DNA of 64,000 bases from Lysobacterales bacterium PRO7 (GTDB taxonomy: Bacteria; Pseudomonadota; Gammaproteobacteria; Xanthomonadales; Rhodanobacteraceae), in contig QWHH01000011.1 of assembly GCA_021404785.1 (NCBI GenBank), forward strand, positions 24,789 to 88,788, given 5' to 3'. Positions 26,273 to 36,848 of this stretch are shown here, in pieces (position 1 is the first letter of the stretch; every line of letters begins with the position of its first letter). Under the pieces are notes generated by a model. It saw only the letters and a program-made list of their open reading frames with translations. It was not told the DNA's origin and searched no databases. The translations under genes were made by a program, and so were the position numbers.

Positions 26273-26596
26273 TCAGCGTTCCAGATGCGGCAACTTGTCG
26301 GGCACGCCGTCCCACTGCCTGGCGTCGGGCAATTCATCGATCTTGGCGGCGATCACCGGCCAGACCTTGGCCAGTTCCGCATTGATTCCGAGGAAGTGTT
26401 CCATCCCGGCTGGCACGTCCTGCTCGGGGAAAATCGCCTCGGCCGGGCATTCGGGCACGCACAATGTGCAGTCGATGCATTCCTCGGGGTCGATCGCGAG
26501 AAAATTCGGGCCCTCGTGGAAACAATCCACCGGGCATACTTCAACGCAATCGGTGTACTTGCACTTGATGCAGTTGTCGGTGACGACGTGAGTCAT
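26273..26596 (-). CDS. fdxA: 7Fe ferredoxin FdxA
   Basis: 107 residues. The N-terminal cysteines CIKC, TDC, EVCP supply a [3Fe-4S] cluster and part of the second cluster; [12 protein letters not shown] supplies the [4Fe-4S] cluster. The C-terminal extension ([14 protein letters not shown]) is typical of the Azotobacter FdI/FdxA group. Cytoplasmic electron carrier. It sits 12 bp upstream of the cysteine synthase gene in the same direction. Confidence 0.95.
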   Translation of the reverse strand: MTHVVTDNCIKCKYTDCVEVCPVDCFHEGPNFLAIDPEECIDCTLCVPECPAEAIFPEQDVPAGMEHFLGINAELAKVWPVIAAKIDELPDARQWDGVPDKLPHLER

Positions 26597-26702
26597 GGCT
26601 TGCGATTACGGCAATCGACGACCGCCGATTATGCGCGTGCCGCGCGAAAATTTCCTGATGCGGGTCAAGCGCGACGGGATTCAGGTCGAGGAATGGCGGC
26701 TG

Positions 26703-26735
26703 AAACAAAAAAGCCAACCGGATTGTGGTTGGCTT
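26703..26735 (-). terminator. Rho-independent terminator of tRNA-Ala
   Basis: On the minus strand a perfect 9-bp stem AAGCCAACC/GGTTGGCTT with a 7-nt loop (26711-26735) runs into a T tract, 12 nt beyond the tRNA 3' end. Confidence 0.88.
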
Positions 26736-26747
26736 GTTGTCTGTGAG

Positions 26748-26823
<76 letters not shown>

Positions 26824-26861
26824 ACGTTATTGCAGCCGTCCTCCTGACGGCAAAGAACAGA

Positions 26862-26877
26862 CCAGCATCCATGCTGG
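26862..26877 (-). terminator. Possible terminator hairpin after thrC
   Basis: CCAGCAT/ATGCTGG perfect palindrome about 90 nt past the thrC stop, followed on the minus strand by TCTGTTCTTT. A second small hairpin (26836-26850, CCGTC/GACGG) lies between it and tRNA-Ala. The T tract is imperfect. Confidence 0.45.
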
Positions 26878-26964
26878 ACTTTCAATTGGAGCCTGGCATC
26901 CATGCCGCAACTTTGGTGGCGCATCCTGCGCCAGCCGATACCGCCGGTCCATGGCGGGCGCGCA

Positions 26965-28275
26965 TCATACCTGCTCGGGCGCATCCGATTCAAGGAATCC
27001 GCTCAATGCGGCGTAGTCGGTGGCCAGCGGCTGCGAGTGCGTGGGACGCGCGAGCAATTCGGCGAGGGCAGGCGGTACGGTGACCGGTTGCCCGATCAGC
27101 GGCTCGACGATGCCTTCGAACTTGGCTGGATGCGCGGTGGCGACGGTGCACCAGTCGCCACTGACGCCTTTTGCCCGCATGGTTTCCAGCATGCGGATTG
27201 CGGTCGCTGTATGCGGACAGAACACTTCGCCGAAGCGCGCGTGGCGGTCACGGATCGTGGCGCGGATCGCCGCATCGTCAATCGCCTCGACGCTGAATTC
27301 GTGGCGCAGCGTATCGGCATCCGGATACAACCAGCGCAGGCGCTCGAAGTTGCTGGGCGCACCGACATCCATGGCGTTGGCAAGAGTGGCGATGCTGTCA
27401 CGAGGCCTGTAATCATCGCCGGCGAAGAAATCGGGCAGGGTGCGATTCGCATTGGTCGCCAGCGCGATGCGACCGATGGGCAAGCCTGCGGCGCGCGCAA
27501 GCATGCCCGCGAGCGCGTTGCCGAGATTGCCGGTCGGTACCACGAAGTTCAGCGTTTCGCCGCGTGCACGATGATGCGAAAGTGCAGCCTGCGCGTAGTA
27601 GGCCATCTGCGGCAGCAGGCGACCGAGGCTGATGCTGTTGGCCGACCCCAACGGATTGCCTTCGCGCAGGCACGCATCGGACAACGCCTGCTTGACCAGG
27701 CGCTGGCAATCGTCGAATGATCCGGCTACGCGCAGCGCGTGGACATTGCCGCCGAAGCAGCCGAGCTGGTGCGCCTGGCGCGGCGAGACCCGGCCATCGG
27801 GGTACAGGATCGCGACACGGAATCCCGACAGACCGGCGAATGCCGCACCGACTGCCGCGCCGGTATCGCCGGATGTCGCGACCAGGATCGTCAGCGGCTG
27901 ACTGCTCGCGCGCGGAATGCGGCGCATGCAGGCCGCGAGAAAGCGCACGCCGAAATCCTTGAATGCGGCGGTCGGTCCGTGGAAAAGTTCCAGCACGAAA
28001 TCGTTCGCTGTCGCGAGCGGCTGCAGCGGCGCAGCAAACGTGCATGCTTCGGCGCAGATCGCCGGCAACTCGGATTCCAGCGCATCGCCCGCGAAAAACG
28101 GAGCGAGCAGGCGTGCGGCGATGTCGGCGAGCGATTCGCGTCCGGCGAAATCATCAGGAACGAAACGTGGCAGGGTCTGCGGCACATACAGGCCGCCGTC
28201 CGGCGCCAGGCCCGCCGCGATGGCGTCGCTCAAACTTGTCGCCCGCGTGCCGCCGCGGGTGCTGACATATTTCAT
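26965..28275 (-). CDS. thrC: Threonine synthase
   Basis: 436 residues. PLP lysine in [23 protein letters not shown] loop, [14 protein letters not shown] and the N-terminal YVSTRGG are hallmarks of class I ThrC. It converts O-phosphohomoserine to threonine. Its ATG overlaps the thrB stop by 4 nt; last gene of the thrABC operon. Confidence 0.96.
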   Translation of the reverse strand: MKYVSTRGGTRATSLSDAIAAGLAPDGGLYVPQTLPRFVPDDFAGRESLADIAARLLAPFFAGDALESELPAICAEACTFAAPLQPLATANDFVLELFHGPTAAFKDFGVRFLAACMRRIPRASSQPLTILVATSGDTGAAVGAAFAGLSGFRVAILYPDGRVSPRQAHQLGCFGGNVHALRVAGSFDDCQRLVKQALSDACLREGNPLGSANSISLGRLLPQMAYYAQAALSHHRARGETLNFVVPTGNLGNALAGMLARAAGLPIGRIALATNANRTLPDFFAGDDYRPRDSIATLANAMDVGAPSNFERLRWLYPDADTLRHEFSVEAIDDAAIRATIRDRHARFGEVFCPHTATAIRMLETMRAKGVSGDWCTVATAHPAKFEGIVEPLIGQPVTVPPALAELLARPTHSQPLATDYAALSGFLESDAPEQV

Positions 28276-29189
28276 GGGATGACTCGCGCGGCCGGCCCGT
28301 TCACCGGCGAGACAAAACTTTCGCTTGAAAATCCGGCGGCGGCGAAAGCGGCGCGCATCGCGGGCGCAGCGATTTCAGCGGCGGCGCGCGTTTCGAACCA
28401 CGCGAACACGCTGGGACCCGCGCCGGAAATGCTCGCGCCCATCGCGGCATGATCGAGCGCTGCCTGCTTGACCTGCGCGAAGCCACCTATCAGCGGCGCG
28501 CGGCGGGGTTCGACCAGCACGTCGCGCAGTCCCGCGCGCACAAGCTCCACGTCGCCGCTTCTGCAGCCTTCGAGAAACAATGCAAAGTTCGCGCTCTGTT
28601 CGACAAAATTTCCGATTGCATATGCGCCCTTGAGCGCCTCGCGCGCGCGACGGGCTTCCAGCACCGCGTGCGGATGCACGAGTACGCTGTGCCACGCATC
28701 GGGCACGGCAATCGGAATGATGCGCTCGGCGGTTGTCAGTGCGACGCCGCCGACCAGCATCGGGCCGACGTTGTCGCCGTGGCGACCGCCGCTGGCCACG
28801 GATTCGCCGTGCAGGGCGAACGGGTAGAGTGCGTGCACGTGCAGCGGATTTTCCAGCAACGCATTCGCGGCGACGAGCGCGGCGACACAGCTCGCGGCCG
28901 AGCCGCCCATGCCCGATCCGAACGGGATGCCCTTGTCGAGCTCGATCTCGAGGCCGAACGGCAGATCCAAGGCATTGCACAGCGCGATCAGCGCCGCGCC
29001 TGCGGTGTTGCTGGCTGCGTCCATCGGCAGATTGTCCAGGCCACGAATCGCGACGATGCGTACGACGGGTTCATCGATGCAACGAACAGTTGCACGATCG
29101 CCGGCGCCTTCGAAGGTCTGGCCGAGGATGTCGAAGCCGACGCCGAGGTTGCCGATGGAGGCGGGGGCGAAAGCGGTGGTTTGTTTCAT
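28272..29189 (-). CDS. thrB: Homoserine kinase
   Basis: 305 residues, GHMP kinase: N-terminal [13 protein letters not shown] and the ATP loop [12 protein letters not shown]. It phosphorylates homoserine to O-phosphohomoserine. Overlaps of 4 nt with thrA and thrC indicate translational coupling. Confidence 0.96.
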   Translation of the reverse strand: MKQTTAFAPASIGNLGVGFDILGQTFEGAGDRATVRCIDEPVVRIVAIRGLDNLPMDAASNTAGAALIALCNALDLPFGLEIELDKGIPFGSGMGGSAASCVAALVAANALLENPLHVHALYPFALHGESVASGGRHGDNVGPMLVGGVALTTAERIIPIAVPDAWHSVLVHPHAVLEARRAREALKGAYAIGNFVEQSANFALFLEGCRSGDVELVRAGLRDVLVEPRRAPLIGGFAQVKQAALDHAAMGASISGAGPSVFAWFETRAAAEIAAPAMRAAFAAAGFSSESFVSPVNGPAARVIP

Positions 29190-31681
29190 ACCCGTGCTCC
29201 GAGTGACGCCGCCACGCGCAGCAGGTCGGCGAAAACGCCCGCCGCAGTGACTTCAGGCCCGGCGCCGGGACCTTGCACGACCAGCGGATTGTCGCAGTAG
29301 CGGCGCGTGGTGAACTGCACGACGTTGTCGGTCAGGCGCAGGTTTGCAAACGCATGCGTGCGTGGCAGTTCAACCAGGCCCACGCTGGCCACGCCGTTGC
29401 GATCGAGGCTTGCGACATAACGAAGCACCTGATTGCGAGCTTGCGCATTCGCGAAACGCGTGGCGATGGCGCGGTCGAGTTCGCCCAAGCGCGTCATGAA
29501 TTCCTCGCGGCCCGCGCCTTGCAGCGATGGCGGCACGAGGTTTTCGACGGTGACGTCATTGAGCGACAACTCGCGACTGGCTTCACGCGCCAGGATCACC
29601 AGCTTGCGCGCAACGTCGGTGCCGGAAAGATCGTCGCGCGGATCGGGTTCCGTATAACCCAGCGCGTGCGCTTCCAGGATCAGCTTCGAGAACGGCACGC
29701 TGCCATCGTAGCGATTGAACAGCCACGCCAGCGTTCCGGAGAAAATGCCTTCGACCGCATGCAGCTCGTCGCCCGTGTCGAGCAGGTCGCGCAGGGTCTG
29801 GATGATCGGCAAACCGGCGCCGACCGTGGCCTCGTAGCGAAAGCGCGCGCCACCGGCGGCAGCGGCGGTGCGGATCGCACGATAGCGGTCGATCGATCCC
29901 GCGCCGGCCTGCTTGTTCGGCGTGATCACGTGGATGCCGGCGGCGAGCCATTCCGGATAACGTGCGGCAACATCATCGCTGCCACTGCAATCCAGGATCA
30001 CCGTGTGTGGCAGGTGCGCGGCGATCAGGTGCTTGAGGAATCCGTCGATGTCGTTGTCGACGAAGTCCGCGTCGCGATCACGCCAGTTCGAGCCGAGGTC
30101 CTTTTCATCAGCGAGCAGGTATTTCGTGGACAGGATCGCGCGCAGGCGCAGGTCGAGTCCGGCGTCGTGGCGCAGGCGCGGGGCCGCAGCCGAGATCTGG
30201 TCGAGCAGTGCCGCGCCGACCTTGCCCGGGCCGATCAGGCCGACCGAAATCGTGCGCGGCGACAGCCAGAACGCGGCGTGCGCGGCGCGCAGCGCAACCG
30301 TGGCCTGTTCGCGCGCGATCGCGACCGAGATGTTGCGCTCGGACGCGCCCTGCGCGATGGCGCGGATGTTGATGCGCGAGCGCGCCAACGCGTCGAACAG
30401 GCGCGCGGCAACGCCCGGGGTGCCGGCCATGCGATCGCCGACCGCGGCGAGCACGCTGATGTCGCGCGCGACATGCACGGCGTTGATCTGGCCGCTGGCC
30501 AGTTCGCGTGCAAACGCGCCTTCCACGGCCGCGCGCGCGCGGTCCGCTTCGGCGGCCTTGACCACGCAACTGATCGAGTGCTCGGACGAACTTTGCGAGA
30601 TCATCGCCACCGACACGCGCGCCGCGCGCAACGCCGCGAACACGCGTTCGGCGGTGCCGGGCACGCCGAGCATGCCGGTGCCTTCGACTTCGAGCAGGGC
30701 CAGGTCGTGGGCGAGGGTGATGCCCTTGACCGGGCCGCTGGCGTCGCCGCTCGCGTCGATGCGCGTGCCGGCATGTTCGGGCTTGAACGTGTTGCGGATG
30801 TGGATCGGCAAGTTGCGCGCGATCGCCGGCGCCATCGTCTGCGGATGGATGACCTTGGCGCCGAAGTAGGCGAGCTCGCAGGCCTCGTCGTAGCTCATCG
30901 CCGCCAGCGTCACCGCTTCGGGCTCGACGCGCGGGTCGGCGCTGAGCACGCCGTCGACGTCGGTCCAGATGTGCAACTGTTCGCTGCCGGACAGGGCGGC
31001 GAAGATCGCGCCGGAAAAATCGCTGCCATTGCGACCGAGTACGGTATCGCGACCGTGTTCATCGCGCGCGACGTAGCCGGTGACGACGATGCGCTCCTGC
31101 GCGTGCTCGCGACGCCAGGCGTCGAAACGCTGGCGGGTGGCGTCCCAGTCGACGGCGGCGCCGAGTTCTTCGTGGCGCACGATGAGCACATCGCGCGCAT
31201 CGAGCAGAGCGTAGTCCGCGCCGAGCATGCGCAAGCAGGCGTGCAGGAGATGGGCGGACCAGACCTCGCCGTTACCGCTCGCCGCCTCGGCAATGCCGCG
31301 GCTGGCGCCGCGCAGTACCGCTATCGCATTGATCGTGTCGGCGAGTTCGCCGAAGCGGCCTTCGAGCCATTCGCAGGACGGGCCGGCGGCGACGCCGAGC
31401 AGGTCGCGTGCGGCGTCGATGTGGCGCCGGCGCAGCGCGTCGAACGCCTTGCGCCAATGGGCATGGCCGTGTGCCGCGGTATCGGCGCAAACCAGCAGCG
31501 CGTCGGTGACGCCGCGCATTGCCGAGACGACAACCAATTGCCGTGCCTCGGGACGCGCACGCACCAGTTCGGCGACGTGCCGGATGCACGCGGCATCGGC
31601 GAGCGAGGAACCGCCGAATTTGTGCGTCGCCGCGCTGACCGCGGCGTGCAGTGGATCGGCGGGTTTTGCGAGAGCGTTCAT
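29186..31681 (-). CDS. thrA: Bifunctional aspartokinase I/homoserine dehydrogenase I
   Basis: 831 residues from the ATG at 31681, which has a strong GGAGGT 4 nt upstream; an in-frame ATG at 31741 lies in the leader hairpin and is unlikely. Domains: aspartate kinase ([10 protein letters not shown] near residue 23, [15 protein letters not shown]), two ACT regulatory domains (about 300-460), then homoserine dehydrogenase ([17 protein letters not shown] and catalytic segment [26 protein letters not shown]). It performs the first and third steps from aspartate to threonine and is usually feedback-inhibited by threonine. The Thr-rich leader peptide upstream points to attenuation. Confidence 0.97.
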   Translation of the reverse strand: MNALAKPADPLHAAVSAATHKFGGSSLADAACIRHVAELVRARPEARQLVVVSAMRGVTDALLVCADTAAHGHAHWRKAFDALRRRHIDAARDLLGVAAGPSCEWLEGRFGELADTINAIAVLRGASRGIAEAASGNGEVWSAHLLHACLRMLGADYALLDARDVLIVRHEELGAAVDWDATRQRFDAWRREHAQERIVVTGYVARDEHGRDTVLGRNGSDFSGAIFAALSGSEQLHIWTDVDGVLSADPRVEPEAVTLAAMSYDEACELAYFGAKVIHPQTMAPAIARNLPIHIRNTFKPEHAGTRIDASGDASGPVKGITLAHDLALLEVEGTGMLGVPGTAERVFAALRAARVSVAMISQSSSEHSISCVVKAAEADRARAAVEGAFARELASGQINAVHVARDISVLAAVGDRMAGTPGVAARLFDALARSRINIRAIAQGASERNISVAIAREQATVALRAAHAAFWLSPRTISVGLIGPGKVGAALLDQISAAAPRLRHDAGLDLRLRAILSTKYLLADEKDLGSNWRDRDADFVDNDIDGFLKHLIAAHLPHTVILDCSGSDDVAARYPEWLAAGIHVITPNKQAGAGSIDRYRAIRTAAAAGGARFRYEATVGAGLPIIQTLRDLLDTGDELHAVEGIFSGTLAWLFNRYDGSVPFSKLILEAHALGYTEPDPRDDLSGTDVARKLVILAREASRELSLNDVTVENLVPPSLQGAGREEFMTRLGELDRAIATRFANAQARNQVLRYVASLDRNGVASVGLVELPRTHAFANLRLTDNVVQFTTRRYCDNPLVVQGPGAGPEVTAAGVFADLLRVAASLGARV

Positions 31682-31728
31682 GGAACCTCCGGTTCGGGGC
31701 TCCGCGCTGTCGAAGAATGCGTGGGTTT

Positions 31729-31755
31729 GCCCCGCATCCATCTTCGGTGCGGGGC
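31729..31755 (-). promoter_or_regulatory. Leader hairpin between thrL and thrA (candidate attenuator)
   Basis: Perfect 8-bp stem GCCCCGCA/TGCGGGGC with an 11-nt loop, starting 16 nt after the thrL stop codon. The G-rich run in the thrL coding region (GGGGGCGG) can pair with the 5' arm, giving a possible antiterminator. No U tract follows the stem, so termination would have to be of a non-canonical or Rho-dependent type. Confidence 0.5.
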
Positions 31756-31771
31756 CGGGGATATTGTTGCT

Positions 31772-31825
31772 TTATCCGCGCACGGCCGACCGCCCCCACG
31801 TCATCGTGGTAGTGGTCGTCATCAT
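31772..31825 (-). CDS. thrL: thr operon leader peptide
   Basis: A 17-codon reading frame MMTTTTTMTWGRSAVRG ending in TAA, read directly on the minus strand. Five consecutive threonine codons (ACG ACC ACT ACC ACG) plus a sixth lie ahead of a stable hairpin, about 90 nt before thrA. This is the arrangement of ribosome-mediated attenuation: scarce charged tRNA-Thr stalls the ribosome and changes the RNA fold. Unlike enterobacterial ThrL there are no isoleucine codons. No strong Shine-Dalgarno precedes the first ATG. Confidence 0.75.
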   Translation of the reverse strand: MMTTTTTMTWGRSAVRG

Positions 31826-31856
31826 GGAAGTGGCGAAGTGCCGGTGCATGCAGCAA

Positions 31857-31885
31857 GTGGAACCGATGCGGCCGGTCTCTGTCAA
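31857..31885 (-). promoter_or_regulatory. Possible thr operon promoter
   Basis: TTGACA (31885-31880), a 17-nt spacer and TTCCAC (31862-31857). The -35 is perfect but the -10 is poor. It overlaps the rnd stop codon and would start transcription about 25 nt before thrL. Confidence 0.3.
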
Positions 31886-32979
31886 GCGCCGCGCGCAAGG
31901 CCAGCCATCAAAGTATCGTGCAGTAGCGGCTTTCGCCAGCCTTCCAGCGCGGACGGCCAAATGCCGTCGGCGACGAGCGCCTCCAGATGCCGGCGCGGGC
32001 ACAGCAGGCCGTCCGGAATATCGAGCGATTGGGCGATTGCGGCAACGGCAACGCGCAGATCGGCTACCGTGCGTCGCTGCGCTCCGGATAGCGGCGGCGG
32101 AATCGGCGCGAAATCGAGGTCTTGCGCTGTCAACGGGGCATGCAAAACGTCCAGCAATTGCTCGCGCTGCGGGCCGCGCAGCGCGCGCAAGCCCTTGCAG
32201 CGTTCGAATAGCTCCGTGGCGTCGCGTGGTGGATGCGCGGCCAGATCGAGGATGCGCGCGTCGTCGAGGATCCACGAGCGCGGCTTGTCGATCGTGCGCG
32301 CCGTCGCCTCGCGCCAGAGCAGCACGCGGCGCAGCAAGGCCTGCGACTCGCGCGGCCACTCGGATGCACGCGGAAAGGCGCGTTGCAGCTGCGGGTCCGG
32401 ACCGGCGCGGCAGACTTTTTCGACAAGGCGCCGACTGTCCTCGGCCAGCCACTCGCCGCGGCCGAGCACATCGAGTTTCTGCGCGAGCAGGGTGTGGACC
32501 TGCGCCAGATGTTCCACATCCTGCGCGGCGTATTCGAGTTGCGCGGGCGTGAGCGGGCGCCTGAGCCAATCCGAACGCGTTTCGCCCTTGGGCAAGTCCA
32601 CGCCGAGCAAGGCGGCGACAAGCTTCTGGTAGCTCAGTCCCGGTCCGAGTCCGCACATTGCCGCGGCGATCTGGGTATCGAACAGGTTGGCCGGGCCATC
32701 TAGCAGTATCGTGGAAAGCGCTTCGAGGTCTTCGCTGGCGCTGTGCATCACGCACGTCGTGCGCGGATCGGCGAGGCACGCGGCAAGCGCCGCGTGCTCA
32801 TGCAATGCCGGCGCATCGATGACGCCGATGCGCTCGCCGATTTCCGCCTGCACCAAGGCGAGCCTGGCATAGAACGTGTCGGTGCGCATGAATTCGGTGT
32901 CCAGGCCGATGACGGTCGGCGCCGCTGCGGCGGGAATCCATGCGCTGAGTGCGGATTCGCTGTCTATCCAGTCAAACAC
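31882..32979 (-). CDS. rnd: Ribonuclease D
   Basis: 365 residues. DEDDy exonuclease motifs: GLDTEFMR, HSASEDLEAL and YAAQDV; HRDC-type helical domains follow. It trims the 3' ends of tRNA precursors. Its stop codon lies inside the candidate -35 box of the thr operon. Confidence 0.94.
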   Translation of the reverse strand: MFDWIDSESALSAWIPAAAAPTVIGLDTEFMRTDTFYARLALVQAEIGERIGVIDAPALHEHAALAACLADPRTTCVMHSASEDLEALSTILLDGPANLFDTQIAAAMCGLGPGLSYQKLVAALLGVDLPKGETRSDWLRRPLTPAQLEYAAQDVEHLAQVHTLLAQKLDVLGRGEWLAEDSRRLVEKVCRAGPDPQLQRAFPRASEWPRESQALLRRVLLWREATARTIDKPRSWILDDARILDLAAHPPRDATELFERCKGLRALRGPQREQLLDVLHAPLTAQDLDFAPIPPPLSGAQRRTVADLRVAVAAIAQSLDIPDGLLCPRRHLEALVADGIWPSALEGWRKPLLHDTLMAGLARGA

Positions 32980-33056
32980 GATTCATTCCTTGTTGCGGAA
33001 AATGCGCGATATGGCCTAAGGTGAGCCATCGTCATCACACCTTCGCACATTCCGCA

Positions 33057-34958
33057 ATGCCCGGTACAGAAGTCGTCAGCAAGCAAGCCATTTACGGTGG
33101 CGCCGCCGGCATCGCCTTGCTCGCCTTCGCGCTGATCTACCGATTCTATCCCGGCCATCCAGCCGTGCCTGCCGCGCCTGCGCCGCCGGCCGAATCGGCG
33201 ACGGTTCCATCCATGTCGTTGACGTCGTCCGCGAAGACAGCCGGCAAGACGGGGGCGAAGTCGCCACAGGCCACGACCGAACCTGCGGCACCCGTAGCGC
33301 CCGCCGCGCCACCGACCAAGGCGATCGCGGCGCTGCTGAAGAAGGCGGCGAAGGCCTTCGACGATGGCCATCTGACCTCGCCGAAAGACGCCAGCGCGCT
33401 GGCTTTCTACCAGCAGGTGCTGGCCGCGGACAAGGACAACGCCGCCGCGCGCAGCGGATTGGAAAAAATCCACAAATCCCTTTTGCAGCAGGCCGGTGAT
33501 GCGCTCGATCGTGGCGATGAGCGCGATTCGGCGCGCCTGATCGGCGAATTGGCGCAGGTCCCCGCGACCGAGGAAGATGTATCCGATTTGCAGTCGCGCC
33601 TGAAGACGCTGCGCCAGGTCATGCCCTTGCTCACGCGCGCAGCGGACTTGTTGCAGCAGGGTCATGCCACGACGCCTTCGGGCGGCAACGCATTGGCGGT
33701 GTATCGGCAGGTGCTCAAGCTCGACCCGGGCAACAAGCTGGCGGCGCTGGGTCTGGTCCAGGTGCAGCAGGGATTTCTCGACCTCGCCCTGGCGGCGGCG
33801 GCGCAGGATGATTTCAATGGCGCTGACAAGATCCTTGCCGATGCGTCCACGGTCAGCCCCGGTTCGCAGGAATTGCTCGACACGCGTTCGCGCATCGAGG
33901 GAATTCGTCGCGACCGTGCGGCGAACACGTTGACGCAGGCCAATTCCGCGCTGGATGCGGGTAATGCGGATCTGGCGGAAACGCTGGCGAAAAAGGCCTT
34001 GGCACTAAGTCCCGATTTGTCCGGTATCGACGCCTTCAACGAGCGCCTGCGCAACGCGCGCCTGTACGCGAGCTACAGCCCCGGCCAGGTCATCACCGAC
34101 AAGTTCCGCGACCGCCATGGCAGTGCGCCGCCGCTGGTGGTGATTCCGACCGGCAGTTTCATGATGGGAGCGGCGGCGGATGACCGTGACGCACGGGCGA
34201 ACGAAGAACCGCAGCGCATGGTGAAAATCGACTCCGGTTTTGCGCTCGGCCGCGATGACGTCAGCGTCGGCGAGTTTCGCGTGTTCATCGAAGATTCCGA
34301 CTATGTAACGGATGCCGAAAAAGCGGGCGTGGCCAGCGTCTACGACGAGTCGACGGGCCGGATGATCGAACGCCGTGGCGTCACCTGGCGCGACGATTAT
34401 CTCGGTTCCTCCGCTGCGGATGACCTGCCGGTCATCAATGTGTCCTGGAACGATGCGGTTGCCTACACCCAATGGTTGTCGGCACGCACCGGCAAGCACT
34501 ATCGTCTGCCCAGTGAAGCCGAATACGAATACGCGCTGCGCGCGGGGTCGAGCACGCGCTATCCGTGGGGCGACGGCAATCCGCCACGTGAGATCGAGAA
34601 CATCACCGGTGACGGCGACCGCTCGCCCAAGCTCAAGCGCAGCTGGGCCAAGGCCTTCCGGCGTTATGAGGATGGCTATTGGGGTCCGGCGCCAATCGGC
34701 AAGTTTCCGCCGAATGCATTCGGCCTTGTCGACATCGATGGCAACGTTTCGGTCTGGGTCGCCGATTGCTGGCATGACAACTACATGCGCGCGCCAGCCG
34801 ACAGCAGCGCGTGGATGAATCCCGGCTGTGCCGAACATGTGATCCGCGGTGGCTCGTGGGGCAGTGCGCCGGATCAGGTGCGCTCGGCGTATCGGCTGTC
34901 GGCGCCGTCGGCGACGCGCTCCGCGCGCGTGGGGATTCGGGTGGCAAGGGATTTGTAG
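33057..34958 (+). CDS. Membrane-anchored TPR and SUMF1 (formylglycine-generating enzyme-like) domain protein
   Basis: 633 residues from ATG at 33057; the frame is open further upstream (GTG at 33021) but that extension looks non-coding. One membrane segment (AIYGGAAGIALLAFALIYRF), a Pro/Ala-rich linker, TPR-like helical repeats (about 85-340, three copies of a motif such as ALAVYRQVLKLDPGNKLAAL) and a C-terminal SUMF1/FGE-sulfatase fold (361-633: PTGSFMMG, NVSWNDAVAYTQWLS, YRLPSEAEYEYA, VIRGGSW). The FGE copper-site cysteines are not evident, so it is probably a structural or binding domain rather than a sulfatase activator. Confidence 0.85.
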   Translation: MPGTEVVSKQAIYGGAAGIALLAFALIYRFYPGHPAVPAAPAPPAESATVPSMSLTSSAKTAGKTGAKSPQATTEPAAPVAPAAPPTKAIAALLKKAAKAFDDGHLTSPKDASALAFYQQVLAADKDNAAARSGLEKIHKSLLQQAGDALDRGDERDSARLIGELAQVPATEEDVSDLQSRLKTLRQVMPLLTRAADLLQQGHATTPSGGNALAVYRQVLKLDPGNKLAALGLVQVQQGFLDLALAAAAQDDFNGADKILADASTVSPGSQELLDTRSRIEGIRRDRAANTLTQANSALDAGNADLAETLAKKALALSPDLSGIDAFNERLRNARLYASYSPGQVITDKFRDRHGSAPPLVVIPTGSFMMGAAADDRDARANEEPQRMVKIDSGFALGRDDVSVGEFRVFIEDSDYVTDAEKAGVASVYDESTGRMIERRGVTWRDDYLGSSAADDLPVINVSWNDAVAYTQWLSARTGKHYRLPSEAEYEYALRAGSSTRYPWGDGNPPREIENITGDGDRSPKLKRSWAKAFRRYEDGYWGPAPIGKFPPNAFGLVDIDGNVSVWVADCWHDNYMRAPADSSAWMNPGCAEHVIRGGSWGSAPDQVRSAYRLSAPSATRSARVGIRVARDL

Positions 34959-34968
34959 AGAGGCGTCA

Positions 34969-35070
34969 CCCCGGCAGGGATTGCCGGGGCCCAGACTGCA
35001 TGGATGCCAAAGCCAGCGTGGATTGACGTTGCCATCCGCGGCTTCTGGATTCCGGCATTCCCTGCCGGAA
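34969..35070. repeat. Pair of inverted intergenic hairpin repeats
   Basis: Two palindromes, CCCCGGCA/TGCCGGGG (34969-34989) and TTCCGGCA/TGCCGGAA (35050-35070), with outward-facing GTCACCCCGGCAGG and CCTGCCGGAATGACGG arms. The second half resembles the dispersed intergenic palindromes of Xanthomonadales that read CATTCCCTGCCGGAATGACG. They fill the gap between the SUMF1 gene and hutU and could also end the upstream transcript. Confidence 0.6.
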
Positions 35071-35095
35071 TGACGGGCAAAAAGCCGGCTGCCCG

Positions 35096-35101
35096 TATAA
35101 T
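35096..35101 (+). promoter_or_regulatory. -10 box upstream of hutU
   Basis: Perfect TATAAT 30 nt before the hutU ATG, just downstream of the hairpin repeats. No good -35 is visible at 16-18 nt; an ATGACG at 35070 is 20 nt away. Confidence 0.45.
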
Positions 35102-35131
35102 TCCATTTCATCTTTCGCGGACAAGACTCAC

Positions 35132-36802
35132 ATGAACGCCCCCACCCGCATCGACACCGCGCGTGTCATCCATCCGCCGCGCGGGCCGCAACTCACCTGC
35201 AAGAACTGGCTGATCGAAGCCGCGTACCGGATGATCCAGCACAATCTCGATCCCGAAGTGGCGGAGAATCCGGCGGAACTCGTTGTGTACGGCGGCATCG
35301 GCCGCGCCGCGCGCAACTGGGAATGCTTCGACGCGATCCTGAAATCACTTCGCGAATTGAATCCTGACGAAACCCTGCTGGTGCAATCCGGCAAGCCGGT
35401 CGGCGTGTTCAAGACGCATGCGGATGCGCCGCGCGTGCTGATCGCCAATTCCAACCTCGTGCCGCATTGGGCGACGTGGGAACACTTCCACGAACTCGAT
35501 AAGAAGGGCCTGATGATGTACGGCCAGATGACGGCCGGTTCGTGGATCTACATCGGCTCGCAAGGCATCGTGCAGGGCACCTACGAAACCTTCGTCGAGA
35601 TGGGCCGGCAGAGTTACGGTGGCAGTCTCAATGGCAAATGGATTCTGACCGCAGGTTTGGGCGGCATGGGCGGAGCGCAGCCGTTGGCCGCATCGCTCGC
35701 CGGCGCGTGCTCGCTGAATATCGAATGTCGCCAGAGCAGCATCGACTTCCGTTTGAAGACGCGCTATGTCGATGAGCAGGCGAAGGATCTGGACGACGCA
35801 CTCGCGCGCATCGCCAAGTACACGAAGGCGGGCGAGGCCAAGTCCATCGCGCTGCTCGGCAATGCGGCGGAAATCCTGCCGCAGATGGTCAAGCGTGGCG
35901 TCAAACCCGACGCAGTGACCGACCAGACCAGCGCGCACGATCCGGTGCATGGCTACTTGCCGATCGGCTGGAGCGTCGAGCAATGGCTGGCCGAGCAAAA
36001 GGCCAATCCGGAAAAAGTGCGCGACGCGGCGAAGCAATCCATGCGCGCGCACGTCGAGGCCATGCTCGCGTTCCAGAAAATGGGCGTGCCGACCTTCGAC
36101 TACGGCAACAACATCCGCCAGATGGCATTCGACGTCGGTTGCAAGAATGCGTTCGCGTTCCCCGGCTTCGTGCCGGCCTACGTGCGGCCATTGTTCTGCC
36201 GGGGCGTCGGCCCGTTCCGCTGGGTCGCGCTGTCGGGCGATCCCGAAGACATTTTGAAGACCGACGCGAAGGTGAAGGAACTCATTCCGGACGATCCGCA
36301 TCTGCACAACTGGATCGACATGGCGGAAAAGCGCATCAGCTTTCAGGGCCTGCCGTCGCGCATCTGCTGGGTCGGACTCGGATTGCGCGACAAGCTCGGC
36401 CTCGCCTTCAACGAAATGGTGCGCAAGGGCGAGTTGAAAGGCCCGGTCGCGATCGGACGCGATCACCTGGATTCGGGTTCCGTCGCCTCGCCGAATCGCG
36501 AAACCGAAGCCATGCGTGATGGCAGCGATGCCGTATCCGACTGGCCGCTGCTGAACGCGCTGCTCAACACCGCGAGCGGCGCGACGTGGGTGAGTTTCCA
36601 CCACGGCGGTGGCGTCGGCATGGGCTATTCGCAGCACGCCGGCGTCGTCATCGTCTGCGACGGAACGAAGGAAGCGGACGCCCGCATCGCGCGCGTGCTG
36701 TGGAACGATCCCGGCACCGGCGTCATGCGCCACGCCGACGCCGGCTACGACATCGCGATCCAATGCGCAAAGGAAAAGGGATTGAAGTTGCCGATGGTGT
36801 GA
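35132..36802 (+). CDS. hutU: Urocanate hydratase
   Basis: 556 residues, the usual length. NAD-binding [34 protein letters not shown] and the C-terminal [16 protein letters not shown] are clear urocanase signatures. It hydrates urocanate to imidazolonepropionate, the second step of histidine degradation. It stands apart from hutH and hutI, which are not in the window; a hutG is at 62.2 kb. Confidence 0.97.
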   Translation: MNAPTRIDTARVIHPPRGPQLTCKNWLIEAAYRMIQHNLDPEVAENPAELVVYGGIGRAARNWECFDAILKSLRELNPDETLLVQSGKPVGVFKTHADAPRVLIANSNLVPHWATWEHFHELDKKGLMMYGQMTAGSWIYIGSQGIVQGTYETFVEMGRQSYGGSLNGKWILTAGLGGMGGAQPLAASLAGACSLNIECRQSSIDFRLKTRYVDEQAKDLDDALARIAKYTKAGEAKSIALLGNAAEILPQMVKRGVKPDAVTDQTSAHDPVHGYLPIGWSVEQWLAEQKANPEKVRDAAKQSMRAHVEAMLAFQKMGVPTFDYGNNIRQMAFDVGCKNAFAFPGFVPAYVRPLFCRGVGPFRWVALSGDPEDILKTDAKVKELIPDDPHLHNWIDMAEKRISFQGLPSRICWVGLGLRDKLGLAFNEMVRKGELKGPVAIGRDHLDSGSVASPNRETEAMRDGSDAVSDWPLLNALLNTASGATWVSFHHGGGVGMGYSQHAGVVIVCDGTKEADARIARVLWNDPGTGVMRHADAGYDIAIQCAKEKGLKLPMV

Positions 36803-36848
36803 GAGGAAAACGGGGTAGTGAACCTTTCCAACGAAAGGAGAATCCATC

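Noticed and set aside
26824-26964. Riboswitch-like fold between thrC and tRNA-Ala
   Set aside because: Two simple hairpins lie downstream of thrC, where a terminator is expected; no conserved aptamer motif recognised.
29273-32632. 1119-codon plus-strand frame
   Set aside because: Antisense of thrA and rnd; the product is compositionally abnormal and has no domain.
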